Of a stretch of DNA of 64,000 nucleotides, positions 9,264 to 18,570 are shown piece by piece. Positions within the stretch are counted from its first letter, which is position 1. Each line of letters begins with the position of its first letter. Under the pieces are notes generated by a model. That model worked only from the letters and a program-made list of their open reading frames with translations, was not told where the DNA came from and ran no database searches. A program made the position numbers and the translations under genes. This DNA comes from an uncultured Chlorobiaceae bacterium (GTDB lineage Bacteria; Bacteroidota; Chlorobiia; Chlorobiales; Chlorobiaceae): assembly GCA_903939765.1 (NCBI GenBank), contig CAJAIK010000094.1:1-64000 (forward strand), read 5' to 3'.

Positions 9264-10253
9264 ATGATGACTACAGCAAAACAGAACTATAATTTTCAGA
9301 AAATCGTCGTCGTTACCGGTGTTGTTCTTTTTCTGGTCAAACTGGTCGCCTGGTACCTTACCAATTCAGTAGCCATTCTTACTGATGCGCTTGAAAGTAC
9401 AGTGAATGTCACGAGTGGCTTTATCGGATTGTACAGCCTCTATATTTCTGCCAAGCCAAAAGACACCCGTCATCCTTACGGACATGGCAAGGTTGAGTTT
9501 ATTTCAGCGGCTATTGAAGGTACCCTGATTTCATGCGCTGGCTTGCTCATTATTTATGAGGCCGCCAAAAATCTTGGTAATCCACAACCGGTTGCCCAGC
9601 TTGATTACGGAATATTTTTAATCACGGCAACGGCAATTGTCAATTTCCTTGTTGGCGTACTGGCTGTTAAAAAAGGGAAGAAAAACAGCTCTCTTGCCCT
9701 TGTAGCCAGTGGAAAGCATTTGCAGTCAGATACCTACTCTACCATAGGCATTATTATTGGCCTGATCATTTTGTTCCTGACAAAGGTGGTCTGGCTCGAC
9801 AGTGTTGTTGCCTTGATTTTCGCATTTCTTATAGTGTATACCGGCTACAAGATTATCCGCGACTCTCTCAGGGGTATCATGGATGAGGCTGATGAGGAGT
9901 TGCTGGAAAAAATGGTCAGTTTGCTGCAGGCCAATCGCAGTAATGAGTGGATTGATCTCCACAATCTGCGCATCATCAAGTATGGGAGCACGCTCCATCT
10001 TGACTGCCATTTGACCGTTCCCTGGTACTTCAATGTGCACGAAGCGCACATACAGATTGATAAACTTAACAAGCTGGTCAATGACAATTTTGGCGGCAGC
10101 ATCGAGCTGTTTGTCCACACGGATGGCTGTCTTGATTTTTCCTGTGAAATCTGTCAGAAAGGGGAGTGCCCTGTTCGCAAGGCCGTTTTCAAGCGTACCG
10201 TTGAGTGGACGGTGAAAAATATATCTGACAACAATAAGCATAATGCTCTGTGA
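9264..10253 (+). CDS. Cation diffusion facilitator (CDF) transporter with Cys-rich tail
   Basis: A 329-residue CDF protein with TDALES in TM2, HPYGHGKVE in the cytoplasmic loop and HLQSDTYSTIG in TM5, plus a C-terminal cytoplasmic domain. The TM5 half-site keeps the HxxxD pattern. In TM2 the first acidic residue (D of TDALES) is present, but the second ligand position used in YiiP-type zinc transporters appears to be Ser, as in a common CDF subgroup. The C-terminus adds a four-cysteine stretch (DGCLDFSCEICQKGECPV) that could bind metal. It follows the P-type ATPase by 34 bases and is probably co-transcribed. By family it exports divalent cations such as Zn2+, Fe2+ or Mn2+ in exchange for protons. 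Confidence 0.9.
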   Translation: MMTTAKQNYNFQKIVVVTGVVLFLVKLVAWYLTNSVAILTDALESTVNVTSGFIGLYSLYISAKPKDTRHPYGHGKVEFISAAIEGTLISCAGLLIIYEAAKNLGNPQPVAQLDYGIFLITATAIVNFLVGVLAVKKGKKNSSLALVASGKHLQSDTYSTIGIIIGLIILFLTKVVWLDSVVALIFAFLIVYTGYKIIRDSLRGIMDEADEELLEKMVSLLQANRSNEWIDLHNLRIIKYGSTLHLDCHLTVPWYFNVHEAHIQIDKLNKLVNDNFGGSIELFVHTDGCLDFSCEICQKGECPVRKAVFKRTVEWTVKNISDNNKHNAL

Positions 10254-10289
10254 GCGTGTAGCCGGAATACAGAGGGCTCTCTTTGGTCT

Positions 10290-11318
10290 CTAATCCCGAA
10301 TGCGGACGTTTAAAAGCAATGGCAAATGGTCGGAGTAGCCCCCCTTGTATTTTCTTTTTTCATAGGTGGGCCAGGGCTTTTTGCCGGAGTAGTCGAAAAG
10401 CCGGAAAAAGGAGAAGCAGTGGAATGCCTCTTCCTGGGCTGAGAGCCCCCTGTTGTCAAGCATTCCAGGGCTGAGGAGGATCTGGTCGATCTGTTGCCAG
10501 TGGTTGTTGTAGAAGTAGCTGCCGACTCCCTCGTAGTTGCTCCAGCAGTTGTAAAGCACTCCGTTGCCGTCCGCCCTGACTCTTGCGGCATCGAATGTTG
10601 AGTGAAGTACCTGTTTCAGAGATCGGTCGGAGGGCTCATCATTGAAGTCACCCATGACGATAATATCAGCTTTTGGATTGCCGACAAGCAGGCTGTCGAG
10701 AATGTGTCGGGCAACTTTTGCGGCGGCCATACGTTTTGGCTCACTCCACCCGGCATCGAAAGAGCGTGAAGGCCAGTGGTTCAGAATGAGGTGAAAGGGG
10801 TGGTTTGCGACTGAAAATCCGGCAACAATGATCTTTCTTGTCGGCTTGCCTTCAAGGGGCACACTGTAGGCTTTTGATCCTCTCTGGTGAATTGTTTCTG
10901 GATTATAGGCGAGACCGATATCGATGCCTCTCGGATCGCGGGATTCGTAATAGATGGCTTTATAGCCGACGCCCTGAATCCCTTCGAGTGTACGCTCAAA
11001 AATGTTCCGGTTTTCTACTTCGGCAAAAGCGAGGATATCGGGATATTTTCTGTAGTCAGGGTGTGCCTCCACAGCCGAGAGGAGGTGGCGGATGCGCATC
11101 ATTTTCAGCCTGACTCTCTTTTCTGTCCATTGCAGTTTTCCTTCCGGGGTATAATCGTCATCTTCGGTTGCCGGGTCGTTGTATGCATCAAAGAGATTTT
11201 CAACGTTCCACCAAAGGCAGAGTACGTTTTTTTCAGGATTTGCCTTTCCACTGACGGCGTGTGATGGTGACAAGGTGGCTATGAAAACGAGAAAAACGCA
11301 GCAGAGTAATATTCGCAT
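10290..11318 (-). CDS. Secreted endonuclease/exonuclease/phosphatase-family protein
   Basis: A 342-residue protein with an N-terminal signal peptide (hydrophobic CCVFLVFIATLSPSHAVSG) and the EEP fold motifs in order: LWWNVENLFD, FAEVENRNIFE (metal-binding Glu), LILNHWPSR, VMGDFNDEPSD and a terminal GGYSDHLPLLL (catalytic Asp-His). It is probably an exported metal-dependent phosphodiesterase or nuclease; the substrate is unknown. It is convergent with the CDF gene, with 36 bases between the stops. Confidence 0.87.
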   Translation of the reverse strand: MRILLCCVFLVFIATLSPSHAVSGKANPEKNVLCLWWNVENLFDAYNDPATEDDDYTPEGKLQWTEKRVRLKMMRIRHLLSAVEAHPDYRKYPDILAFAEVENRNIFERTLEGIQGVGYKAIYYESRDPRGIDIGLAYNPETIHQRGSKAYSVPLEGKPTRKIIVAGFSVANHPFHLILNHWPSRSFDAGWSEPKRMAAAKVARHILDSLLVGNPKADIIVMGDFNDEPSDRSLKQVLHSTFDAARVRADGNGVLYNCWSNYEGVGSYFYNNHWQQIDQILLSPGMLDNRGLSAQEEAFHCFSFFRLFDYSGKKPWPTYEKRKYKGGYSDHLPLLLNVRIRD

Positions 11319-11423
11319 GGCCTCTTTCGTTCTAATTTTTTTTCTTTCCCATAATCATTCTGTAACTTAATCGGGATTTTCCAGTTTGTCAATATTTTAT
11401 TTTCCAACAATCCGGGAAGCATT

Positions 11424-11834
11424 ATGACCCAGAAGAGTGATGTCAAGGAACAGGCCAAAGATATCCTCGAGGAGACCCTTGACAGGGAGGCGGTTATTGT
11501 GCTGGCAAGGATTTCTGAAGAGATGCAATTGCTTTTTCAGGCTCATCCGGAACCGGCAATGGACAAAGTCAAAGTGATTGTGACCGGTTTTTTTCTTGAG
11601 AACGGCAAGTCGGAACAGTTCATTGATGACTGGATCAAGACCTCGGAAGAGTACAGTTGCGCAAGGGGACTTGATGAGCAGTCCCAGCCAAAGGCTATGC
11701 TGTCGGATCTGGGAGTGTTCAGGTTTATGAGTTTTTTGAAAGACAAGGGGCTTACTGATGATCAGATTGCCATTGTACTGACAGGTGCGGTGCAGCAGGC
11801 GGCTTCTGATCAGGAGAATCAGCAAGGAGGCTGA
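11424..11834 (+). CDS. Conserved-looking hypothetical protein, 136 aa
   Basis: I do not recognise a family. The protein is soluble, acidic and predicted mostly helical (EQAKDILEETLDREAVIVLARISEEMQ, then KDKGLTDDQIAIVLTGAVQQAA), with no signal peptide or membrane segment. The tail is polar. It is on the same strand as purC, 61 bases upstream, and has regular coding composition matching its neighbours, so it is probably a real gene. Confidence 0.65.
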   Translation: MTQKSDVKEQAKDILEETLDREAVIVLARISEEMQLLFQAHPEPAMDKVKVIVTGFFLENGKSEQFIDDWIKTSEEYSCARGLDEQSQPKAMLSDLGVFRFMSFLKDKGLTDDQIAIVLTGAVQQAASDQENQQGG

Positions 11835-11895
11835 TTTTTTGGGAAATTAATGGTTATCGTTTGCTATTACCAATCACTATAATATTTGTTGCTAC

Positions 11896-12606
11896 ATGAA
11901 AAAGACGACACAATTGTACGAAGGCAAGGCTAAAAAGGTTTTTTTAACGGATGACGCTGATCTGGTTATACAGGAGTTCAAGGATGATGCAACTGCGTTC
12001 AATAACAAGAAAAAAGGGAGTATTGCCGAGAAGGGTGTTGTAAACAACGCGATTTCATGCAAGCTCTTCACCCTGCTTGAAGCTCAAGGGATACGTACTC
12101 ATTTTGTCGAGAAGCTCTCTGATCGTGATATGCTGTGCCGTTATCTCGACATTATCAAGGTTGAGGTTGTTGTGCGCAATATTGCCGCTGGTTCGCTGGT
12201 GAAGCGGTATGGCTTCAGTGAAGGAACTGTGCTGGAAACCCCCATTGTCGAGTTTTATCTCAAAGATGATGATCTCGATGACCCGCTGATGAATGAGGCC
12301 CACGCTGTTGCGCTTGGCGTTGCCACGCTGGAAGAGCTTGCTACACTGAAAAATCGTGCGGAGAGCATTAATGCTTTGCTCAAAAAGTTTTTTGCCGACA
12401 GGAAACTGAAGCTGGTTGATTTCAAGCTTGAGTTCGGTCGCCACAACAACGAGATTCTGCTCGGTGATGAGATAAGCCCCGATACCTGCCGTTTCTGGGA
12501 TCTTGAGACAAACGAAAAAATGGACAAGGATCGTTTTCGTTTTGACCTGGGTGGCGTTGAGGATGCCTACAGCGAGGTGCAGAGAAGGGTTCTTGACCTT
12601 GACTGA
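11896..12606 (+). CDS. purC: SAICAR synthetase (phosphoribosylaminoimidazole-succinocarboxamide synthase)
   Basis: A 236-residue protein of the expected length. It begins with the PurC ATP-binding signature (QLYEGKAKKVFLTDD), followed by FKDDATAFN, EKLSDRDMLCR, VVVRNIAAGSLVKRYG and a late LVDFKLEFGRH...LGDEISPDTCRFWD, all hallmark PurC segments. It catalyses the ATP-dependent ligation of aspartate to CAIR in purine synthesis in the cytoplasm. It is a stand-alone gene here, followed after 29 bases by a DedA gene. Confidence 0.97.
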   Translation: MKKTTQLYEGKAKKVFLTDDADLVIQEFKDDATAFNNKKKGSIAEKGVVNNAISCKLFTLLEAQGIRTHFVEKLSDRDMLCRYLDIIKVEVVVRNIAAGSLVKRYGFSEGTVLETPIVEFYLKDDDLDDPLMNEAHAVALGVATLEELATLKNRAESINALLKKFFADRKLKLVDFKLEFGRHNNEILLGDEISPDTCRFWDLETNEKMDKDRFRFDLGGVEDAYSEVQRRVLDLD

Positions 12607-12635
12607 GGTCTACATTACAAAACGGAGGCTCGGTT

Positions 12636-13280
12636 ATGCTTGAAGCTGCAATTTTCTGGCTGCAGCATGCCGATCCTGAGGCTGTCTACCTTTTTCTCTT
12701 TCTGATCGCCTTTCTTGAAAATGTTGTACCGCCGATACCCGGAGATGTTCCCATTGCCTTTATCGGCTATTTGATCTGCAAAAGTGACATAACGTTTGCC
12801 GGGGCTCTTTTATGGTCTTCACTGGGTTCTACAGCAGGCTTCATGCTTGTCTACATGCTCAGTCGGCATCTTGGGTTGAAGCTGTATGCTCCAGGTGCGA
12901 GCACGGTCCAGCACTGGTTCGCGAAAAGTGTCCACCGTTTTTTTCCTCCTTCGGATATGGAGTTGCTTCGCCGGAAATTTGCCACTCATGGTTACCTCGC
13001 CGTTCTGGTGAACCGATTCCTGTTTGGTTCGAGGGCCGTTATTTCGGTGATGGCCGGTTTGATGCATCTCAGAGCGCCGTTTGTGCTTATTGCTGCCTTG
13101 ACAAGCGCTTTTGTCTGGAACGTGCTTCTGCTCTATGGCGGTTATTTTCTGGGAAGCAACTGGCATGATATAGGCGGTTATGCGGCACTCTACAGCATAC
13201 CGGTATCAATTGTTTTTGTTCTTGTACTTGTTTATTCTGGATGGAAGTTTGTAAGGGAAAGAAAGCAGCAGCATGAATGA
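12636..13280 (+). CDS. DedA-family (SNARE-associated) membrane protein
   Basis: A 214-residue integral membrane protein. FLENVVPPIPGDVP near the N-terminus is the DedA signature, followed by a GSTAGFMLVYMLSRHLG span and a VNRFLFGSRAVISVMAGLM segment that contains the conserved arginine motif (F/Y-x-R-x2-P/G-x-R). DedA proteins are linked to lipid-carrier recycling and proton-motive-force maintenance. GGAGG-like bases just before ATG 12636 (aaaacggaggctcggtt) support the start. Confidence 0.9.
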   Translation: MLEAAIFWLQHADPEAVYLFLFLIAFLENVVPPIPGDVPIAFIGYLICKSDITFAGALLWSSLGSTAGFMLVYMLSRHLGLKLYAPGASTVQHWFAKSVHRFFPPSDMELLRRKFATHGYLAVLVNRFLFGSRAVISVMAGLMHLRAPFVLIAALTSAFVWNVLLLYGGYFLGSNWHDIGGYAALYSIPVSIVFVLVLVYSGWKFVRERKQQHE

Positions 13281-13358
13281 GTTTTTTTTGTTATTTATCC
13301 CCCGTCCAGGTGACTTCCAGCTTTTTTTCTTCATTCACAAGCATTTTGTTGATATACC

Positions 13359-14276
13359 ATGGCAAAAGAGTTAAAACTGTATCCTGCTGAAAAAAAAGGC
13401 GTGCTTCTTGAGCTTGCCTCCATTGATGATCTCAGGGAGATGGCCCGTCAGGTTCGTCGTGATGTTATCAGAATGCTTGCTATGGCCAATTCCGGCCATA
13501 CAGGTGGTTCGCTCGGCATGGCCGATATCTTTACTGCGCTCTATTTTCGTCTCCTTCGGCAGAAGCCGCATGAGTTCTGGAAGCTTCATGATGAGGATAT
13601 GGTTTTTCTCTCCAATGGTCATATTGTTCCGGTATGGTACAGTGTGCTTGCCCGTTCAGGGTATTTCCCTCTCAGCGAACTGAATTCCCTGCGACAGGTC
13701 AGTTCCTATCTTCAGGGCCATCCTACCTCTGAGGCGAGGCTCCCGGGCATAAGAATTGCTTCGGGATCTCTCGGTCAGGGCCTTTCTGCCGCAGTCGGAG
13801 CCGCGCTTGGTCTGCGTCAGGATGGCCGGCAGGGCGATGTTTTTTGTCTGATGGGCGATGGTGAGTGCCAGGAGGGGCAGATTTGGGAAGCGGCGATGAG
13901 TGCCTCTCATTACGGGCTCGGCAAGATTATTGGTATTGTCGATTGCAATAATCTGCAGATTGATGGTGAGGTTACCTCCATCATGAGCGTTGAGCCGTTT
14001 GCCGATAAATGGCGCTCGTTTGGATGGGATGTTTGCCATTGCGATGGCAACGATATGGAGGATTTTGTTATAACGGTCGAACGAATCAAGTTGAGTGCAA
14101 ATCGCCAGAAGCCGACCGTCATTCTTGCGACAACAATCATGGGTAAAGGGGTTCCCTTTTTTGAGGGAAGTATGCCTGATAAATCCAACTGGCACGGAAA
14201 ACCACCGTCCAGGGAGGATGCCATAAAAGCGCTTGCCATTCTCGGCGAGACACGGTTTGGTGATTTTTTGAGCTGA
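13359..14276 (+). CDS. Transketolase, N-terminal subunit
   Basis: A 305-residue protein matching the N-terminal, thiamine-diphosphate-binding half of transketolase: NSGHTGGSLGMADIFTALYF, FLSNGHIVPVWYSVLA, ASGSLGQGLSAAVGAALG and the TPP motif MGDGECQEGQIWEAAMSASHY...DCNN. Split transketolases need a separate C-terminal (pyrimidine-domain) subunit, usually the next gene. Here the next gene, 10 bases on, is rsmD, so the partner is not in this window. The function would be the non-oxidative pentose phosphate or reductive pathway if the partner exists elsewhere. Confidence 0.9.
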   Translation: MAKELKLYPAEKKGVLLELASIDDLREMARQVRRDVIRMLAMANSGHTGGSLGMADIFTALYFRLLRQKPHEFWKLHDEDMVFLSNGHIVPVWYSVLARSGYFPLSELNSLRQVSSYLQGHPTSEARLPGIRIASGSLGQGLSAAVGAALGLRQDGRQGDVFCLMGDGECQEGQIWEAAMSASHYGLGKIIGIVDCNNLQIDGEVTSIMSVEPFADKWRSFGWDVCHCDGNDMEDFVITVERIKLSANRQKPTVILATTIMGKGVPFFEGSMPDKSNWHGKPPSREDAIKALAILGETRFGDFLS

Positions 14277-14286
14277 AGCGGGTTTT

Positions 14287-14823
14287 ATGCAGATTCTTGC
14301 AGGTCTCTATAAAGGACGTAAAATCAGGAGTTCGTCGTCGCTCGCGATACGTCCATGCAGCAGCCGGGTAAAGAAGTCGCTTTTTGATACGCTCACGGCA
14401 AGGATGGATTTTGAAGGGGCCTCCATCCTTGATTTGTTTGCGGGTTTTGGCTCCCTTGGTTTCGAGGCGTTGAGCCGTGGTGCCGGGTCGGTCTGCTTTG
14501 TTGATCAGCATGTTGATGCCCTCAAAGCGCTGAAGGCCACGGCCCTTCAGTTGGGGGTTCAAGAGCGCGTGAAAATTGTCAACGGGGATGTTTCGGCATT
14601 TCTTGGGCGTGCGACGGGGCCGTTTGATCTTCTTTTTTGCGATCCGCCCTACTCATGGCCTGATTATGATCTTTTGATTGAACGGATATTTGCATGCGCT
14701 CTGCTTGCCCAAGAGGGGTTCCTGCTTGTCGAACATAGCGCGCATCTCGATTTCCGGCACTTGCCCCGTTACTCTTTTCATCGCGATTACGGCATGACAA
14801 GAGTGACTTTTTTTCAGCATTGA
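14287..14823 (+). CDS. rsmD: 16S rRNA (guanine966-N2)-methyltransferase RsmD
   Basis: A 178-residue Rossmann-fold methyltransferase beginning [13 protein letters not shown], the usual RsmD opening, with [18 protein letters not shown]-binding [20 protein letters not shown] and the catalytic DPPY motif ([12 protein letters not shown]). It modifies G966 of 16S rRNA. It sits 10 bases after the transketolase half and 13 bases before coaD; rsmD-coaD adjacency is very common in bacteria and supports both calls. Confidence 0.94.
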   Translation: MQILAGLYKGRKIRSSSSLAIRPCSSRVKKSLFDTLTARMDFEGASILDLFAGFGSLGFEALSRGAGSVCFVDQHVDALKALKATALQLGVQERVKIVNGDVSAFLGRATGPFDLLFCDPPYSWPDYDLLIERIFACALLAQEGFLLVEHSAHLDFRHLPRYSFHRDYGMTRVTFFQH

Positions 14824-14836
14824 TATTTGCCAGCCG

Positions 14837-15331
14837 ATGAAACAGAAAGCCATTTATCCGGGGACGTTTGATCCCTTTACCAACGGCCATCTTGATGTGC
14901 TTGAACGTGCCTTGAATATTTTTGAGGAAGTTATTGTTGTTATTGCAGAGAACTCTCAGAAACGCGCGCTCTTTACTGCTGAAGAGCGGGAAGCAATGAC
15001 GAGGGAGGTCACCTGTGATTATCCCGGAGTCTCGGTTGAGGTGCTGCACAACGGGCTCGTTGTGGATTATGCCCGTCAGTTAGGGGCGAGAGCCATTGTC
15101 AGGGGGGTGAGGCAGGTCAAGGATTTTGAATACGAATTTCAGATGTCACTTTTGAACCGCCAGCTTTATCCGGAGGTGACCACTGTTTTTTTGATGCCGA
15201 ATGTCAAATACACCTATGTGGCTTCATCAATCATCAAAGAGGTGGGAATGCTGGGTGGAGATGTCAGTAAATTTGTGCATCCGTGTGTTCTGGAGATGAT
15301 GCACCAAAAACGTGAAGAACAGAGCAGATAA
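14837..15331 (+). CDS. coaD: Phosphopantetheine adenylyltransferase
   Basis: A 164-residue nucleotidyltransferase of typical length. It starts [22 protein letters not shown] with the TxGH nucleotide-binding motif, then [31 protein letters not shown] and [13 protein letters not shown], which are conserved CoaD segments. It transfers AMP from ATP to 4'-phosphopantetheine in coenzyme A synthesis. Confidence 0.97.
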   Translation: MKQKAIYPGTFDPFTNGHLDVLERALNIFEEVIVVIAENSQKRALFTAEEREAMTREVTCDYPGVSVEVLHNGLVVDYARQLGARAIVRGVRQVKDFEYEFQMSLLNRQLYPEVTTVFLMPNVKYTYVASSIIKEVGMLGGDVSKFVHPCVLEMMHQKREEQSR

Positions 15332-15354
15332 AAATCATAACAAACCACTTATAT

Positions 15355-16563
15355 ATGTCACGAACACCTCTTCCGGAAGAACAATATCTCACCCGCAGGG
15401 TACTCAGCATGCAGGAGTCGCAGACCATGCGAATCACCAATCTTGCTGGTAAAATGAAGGCTGAAGGCCATGATATTGTCAGCCTTTCGGCTGGTGAGCC
15501 GGATTTTCCTACTCCCGTTCATGTCAATCAGGCTGGCATCGATGCCATCAATGCCGGGTTTACCCGTTATACGGCAAATTCAGGTATTGCTGAGCTGAAA
15601 AAAGCCATTGTCGAAAAGTTTCGGCGCGACAATGGTCTCAATTTCGAGGAAAACCAGATTATCGTCAGCAATGGCGGCAAACAGACCTTGGCAAACACCT
15701 TCCTTGCCCTTTGCGAAGAGGGTGATGAGGTGATTGTTCCCGCCCCTTACTGGGTGAGCTTCCCGGAAATGGTTCGTCTCGCAGGCGGAATACCCGTTAT
15801 TGTTCATACCACTCTGGAAAGCGAATATAAAATGACACCCTCACAGCTTGAGGGCGCCATTACTCCGAAAACAAAGATCCTTGTCTTGAACTCTCCCTCG
15901 AATCCAACGGGGTCGGTGTATAGTGAAGCAGAGGTTCGAGCCTTGATGAAGGTGGTCGAAGGGCGGGGTATTTTTGTGGTTTCCGATGAGATGTACGACA
16001 TGATTGTTTATGGTGATGTTCGTTCCTTCTCTCCCGCAAGGATTCCGGAAATGAAGGAGTGGGTCATTGTGAGTAACGGCGTGTCGAAAACCTACGCCAT
16101 GACCGGATGGAGAATCGGTTACCTTGCCGGGCCGAAATGGTTTATTGATGCATGTGACAAGATTCAGTCGCAGACTACCTCAAATCCCAACGCCATAGCC
16201 CAGAAAGCCGCTGTTGCAGCATTGACGGGGGATCAAGGTATTGTTGAGGAGCGTCGTCTGGAATTTGAAAAGAGGCGCGATTACATGTATGAAGCTCTCA
16301 ACAGCATTCCCGGCTTCAAGACAGCTCTTCCACAGGGAGCCTTTTACATGTTCCCGGACATCAGCGGTGTGCTCGGCCAGACGTTCAACGGTGTTGTCAT
16401 GAAAGATTCGGCAGATGTTGCTGAATATCTTCTGAAGGTTCACCACGTGGCAACCGTACCAGGCGATGCGTTTGGTGCACCTGAAAATCTCCGTCTCTCC
16501 TATGCTGCGTCGATTGCCTCACTTGAGGAAGCGGTAAACCGTATAAGGAGAGCGTTCAAATAG
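15355..16563 (+). CDS. Aspartate/aromatic aminotransferase (PLP class I)
   Basis: A 402-residue fold-type I aminotransferase. [63 protein letters not shown] and the PLP-lysine motif [21 protein letters not shown] match the bacterial subgroup Ib aspartate aminotransferases. It probably interconverts aspartate and oxaloacetate with glutamate and 2-oxoglutarate; a role with prephenate (arogenate pathway) is known for some members of this subgroup. It starts 23 bases after coaD and is followed within 8 bases by the acyltransferase gene. Confidence 0.92.
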   Translation: MSRTPLPEEQYLTRRVLSMQESQTMRITNLAGKMKAEGHDIVSLSAGEPDFPTPVHVNQAGIDAINAGFTRYTANSGIAELKKAIVEKFRRDNGLNFEENQIIVSNGGKQTLANTFLALCEEGDEVIVPAPYWVSFPEMVRLAGGIPVIVHTTLESEYKMTPSQLEGAITPKTKILVLNSPSNPTGSVYSEAEVRALMKVVEGRGIFVVSDEMYDMIVYGDVRSFSPARIPEMKEWVIVSNGVSKTYAMTGWRIGYLAGPKWFIDACDKIQSQTTSNPNAIAQKAAVAALTGDQGIVEERRLEFEKRRDYMYEALNSIPGFKTALPQGAFYMFPDISGVLGQTFNGVVMKDSADVAEYLLKVHHVATVPGDAFGAPENLRLSYAASIASLEEAVNRIRRAFK

Positions 16564-16570
16564 GGCATTT

Positions 16571-17335
16571 ATGCTGAAAGTTCGTCGCAGCAAGCTCTAT
16601 ACCTTGTGGTTCGGCTGGTATTCCCGCCGGCAGTTCCGCAGGTATTTCAACTCGGTACGCGTTTTTATGCACTCCGGAGTACAGCAGATGGAGCATGGTA
16701 CTCCGGTTATTTTTTACGCAAATCATTCGTGCTGGTGGGACGGTTTCTGGTCGCAACTCTGTACCGAAGAGTTTTTTTATCAGCATCTGCATATCATTAT
16801 CGAGTATCAGCAATTGCGGAAGCATCGTTTTTTTACCCGCATTGGAGCGTTTTCCCTTGATCGTTCCCGTCCGAGAAGTGCGGTCAGCACCATTCATTAT
16901 GCCTCCGAATTGTTGACGGCCAAAAGTGAGCGACAGAATGCCTTGTGGATTTTTCCCCAGGGCAAGATAGAGCCTGTTGATAAACGGCCGCTGTTTTTTT
17001 TTAAAGGGACGGCATCAATTGTTTCCCGAGTTCTTGATACGATTCCCGCTATTTACCTTGTTTCAGTTGTCAGCCGTATCGAATATCTTGATGAACAGAA
17101 ACCGGAACTCTTTTTGTCTTTCAGGGAGCCTATTCTGGTTACGCCAACGGAGTTTCCGGGCCAGAACGCCCTTACCGCATACATGCAGAGAATGACGGAG
17201 ACACATCTTGACGAACTCAAGGAACTGATTATCAACCGTACGCTTGACGATGCACGGATTGTTGTTTTGGGCACCCTCTCGATTAACAGACGTATTGAAG
17301 CGATCAGGCGGTTTCTGCACCTTCCCAATGCATAA
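16571..17335 (+). CDS. PlsC-like lysophospholipid/glycolipid acyltransferase, possibly CruD
   Basis: A 254-residue acyltransferase with the HX4D catalytic motif in YANHSCWWDGFW and the substrate-side motif FPQGKIEP (classical PlsC: EGTRS), followed by an FKGTASIV segment. No clear membrane span is present apart from hydrophobic patches. In green sulfur bacteria, CruD transfers lauroyl groups to glucosylated chlorobactene and is a protein of this size and superfamily; this gene is a candidate, but phosphatidic-acid synthesis is not excluded. It follows the aminotransferase with an 8-base gap and ends the operon-like run from 13359. Confidence 0.75.
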   Translation: MLKVRRSKLYTLWFGWYSRRQFRRYFNSVRVFMHSGVQQMEHGTPVIFYANHSCWWDGFWSQLCTEEFFYQHLHIIIEYQQLRKHRFFTRIGAFSLDRSRPRSAVSTIHYASELLTAKSERQNALWIFPQGKIEPVDKRPLFFFKGTASIVSRVLDTIPAIYLVSVVSRIEYLDEQKPELFLSFREPILVTPTEFPGQNALTAYMQRMTETHLDELKELIINRTLDDARIVVLGTLSINRRIEAIRRFLHLPNA

Positions 17336-17582
17336 TGCCGTCCGTATGGGCCTGGTTTCCGCGCCCTTCCGGTCAAAAAATCAAACAACCAATATTTTTT
17401 TACGCGTTGATTGTTCCGTGGTTTTTTTAAAAAATGATCAGTAAATACACAATAGCAACGACGTCCCCCTTTTTTATTTCGGTTGTTCTGGTATGGTGAA
17501 AAGAGTATAAATTTGCATACCTTGAATGCGGAAAATGAAAAAAAAGAGACAAGTGGTTTCCCACATACCAAATTGATCGGTT

Positions 17583-18560
17583 ATGAGTAATGTTATATGC
17601 AGTTGTCTTTTAGGTGATAATGCAAACGTAAGGTTGCGGCTTTCACAATTGCTGCACAGTGAGATGGAAACAATTTACGGGGTTTTTCCTGATGGTGTCT
17701 CCGATGATATATGCGAGGTTGAGTTACAGGGTTGCAGGAGGGAGTTTTTTATCAACAATACAGGAACTCCGTTCACTATCGGTATGCAGGTGATTATCGA
17801 GTCTGACGGTGGTTATGATTTCGGTGTTGTTTATTCGACCGGCCAGATTGCCCGGAAAAAGATTCAGCTTAAAGGGCTTGACAAGAGCGGGCAGGAGTGG
17901 ACCTCGGTGCTGCGGGTTGCTGATGAGAGCGATAATTTTGCCATTGTTGAGCTGAAAAAACGACAATTGGAGATACGCGATGTTTGCCTGAACAAGATTA
18001 AAAAGCATGAACTTGATCTGAAGTTGGTCGATGTGGAGTTGCGTATGGACCAGCAGAAACTGTCGGTCTATTATACCTCTTCACACCGGGTTGATTTCAG
18101 GACACTGGTGCGCGACTTGGCAGGAGAGTTCAAGGCAAGAATTCAGATGGTGCAGATAACAACACGTGAAGAGGCCAGACGGGCGAATGCCTTTGGGCCG
18201 TGTGGTTGCCTCCTCTGTTGTTCGAGCTGGATCCCGAAAATCCACGCAAATCCATTTGCTGAAAAATCACAATATTCCGAAATATCAGGCAATGAGAGCC
18301 ATGCATTCAATATCACCGGGATATGTAATCGCCCGAAATGCTGTCTTGGTTATTCGAAACATGAAAAGGGTTGCCGCTCCAACTCCTCTGCCCAGTCACA
18401 GTATCCTGTTGCAGGAAGCAGGGTTAACACGCCCGAGGGGCCTGCTGTTGTTGAAAGCTTTGATGCCCAGAAAAAACTTGTCTTGCTTCGTTATCTGAAG
18501 AGCGATCAGACTCGCAGGTTTCCACTGAACAAGTTCAACGCCCTGTTTGTTAAAACATAA
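17583..18560 (+). CDS. PSP1-domain protein (YaaT/RicT-like)
   Basis: A 325-residue protein with the PSP1 C-terminal domain: YYTSSHRVDFRTLVRDLAGEFKARIQMVQITTREEAR, followed by cysteine motifs (CGCLLCCSSW and CNRPKCCLGY). In Bacillus the homologue YaaT/RicT belongs to the RicAFT complex and ligates Fe-S clusters through these cysteines. The N-terminus (SNVICSCLLGDNANVRLRLSQ) is not the usual PSP1 start and may be lineage-specific. It ends 10 bases before the metG start. Confidence 0.85.
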   Translation: MSNVICSCLLGDNANVRLRLSQLLHSEMETIYGVFPDGVSDDICEVELQGCRREFFINNTGTPFTIGMQVIIESDGGYDFGVVYSTGQIARKKIQLKGLDKSGQEWTSVLRVADESDNFAIVELKKRQLEIRDVCLNKIKKHELDLKLVDVELRMDQQKLSVYYTSSHRVDFRTLVRDLAGEFKARIQMVQITTREEARRANAFGPCGCLLCCSSWIPKIHANPFAEKSQYSEISGNESHAFNITGICNRPKCCLGYSKHEKGCRSNSSAQSQYPVAGSRVNTPEGPAVVESFDAQKKLVLLRYLKSDQTRRFPLNKFNALFVKT

Positions 18561-18570
18561 CGGTCAGTCT

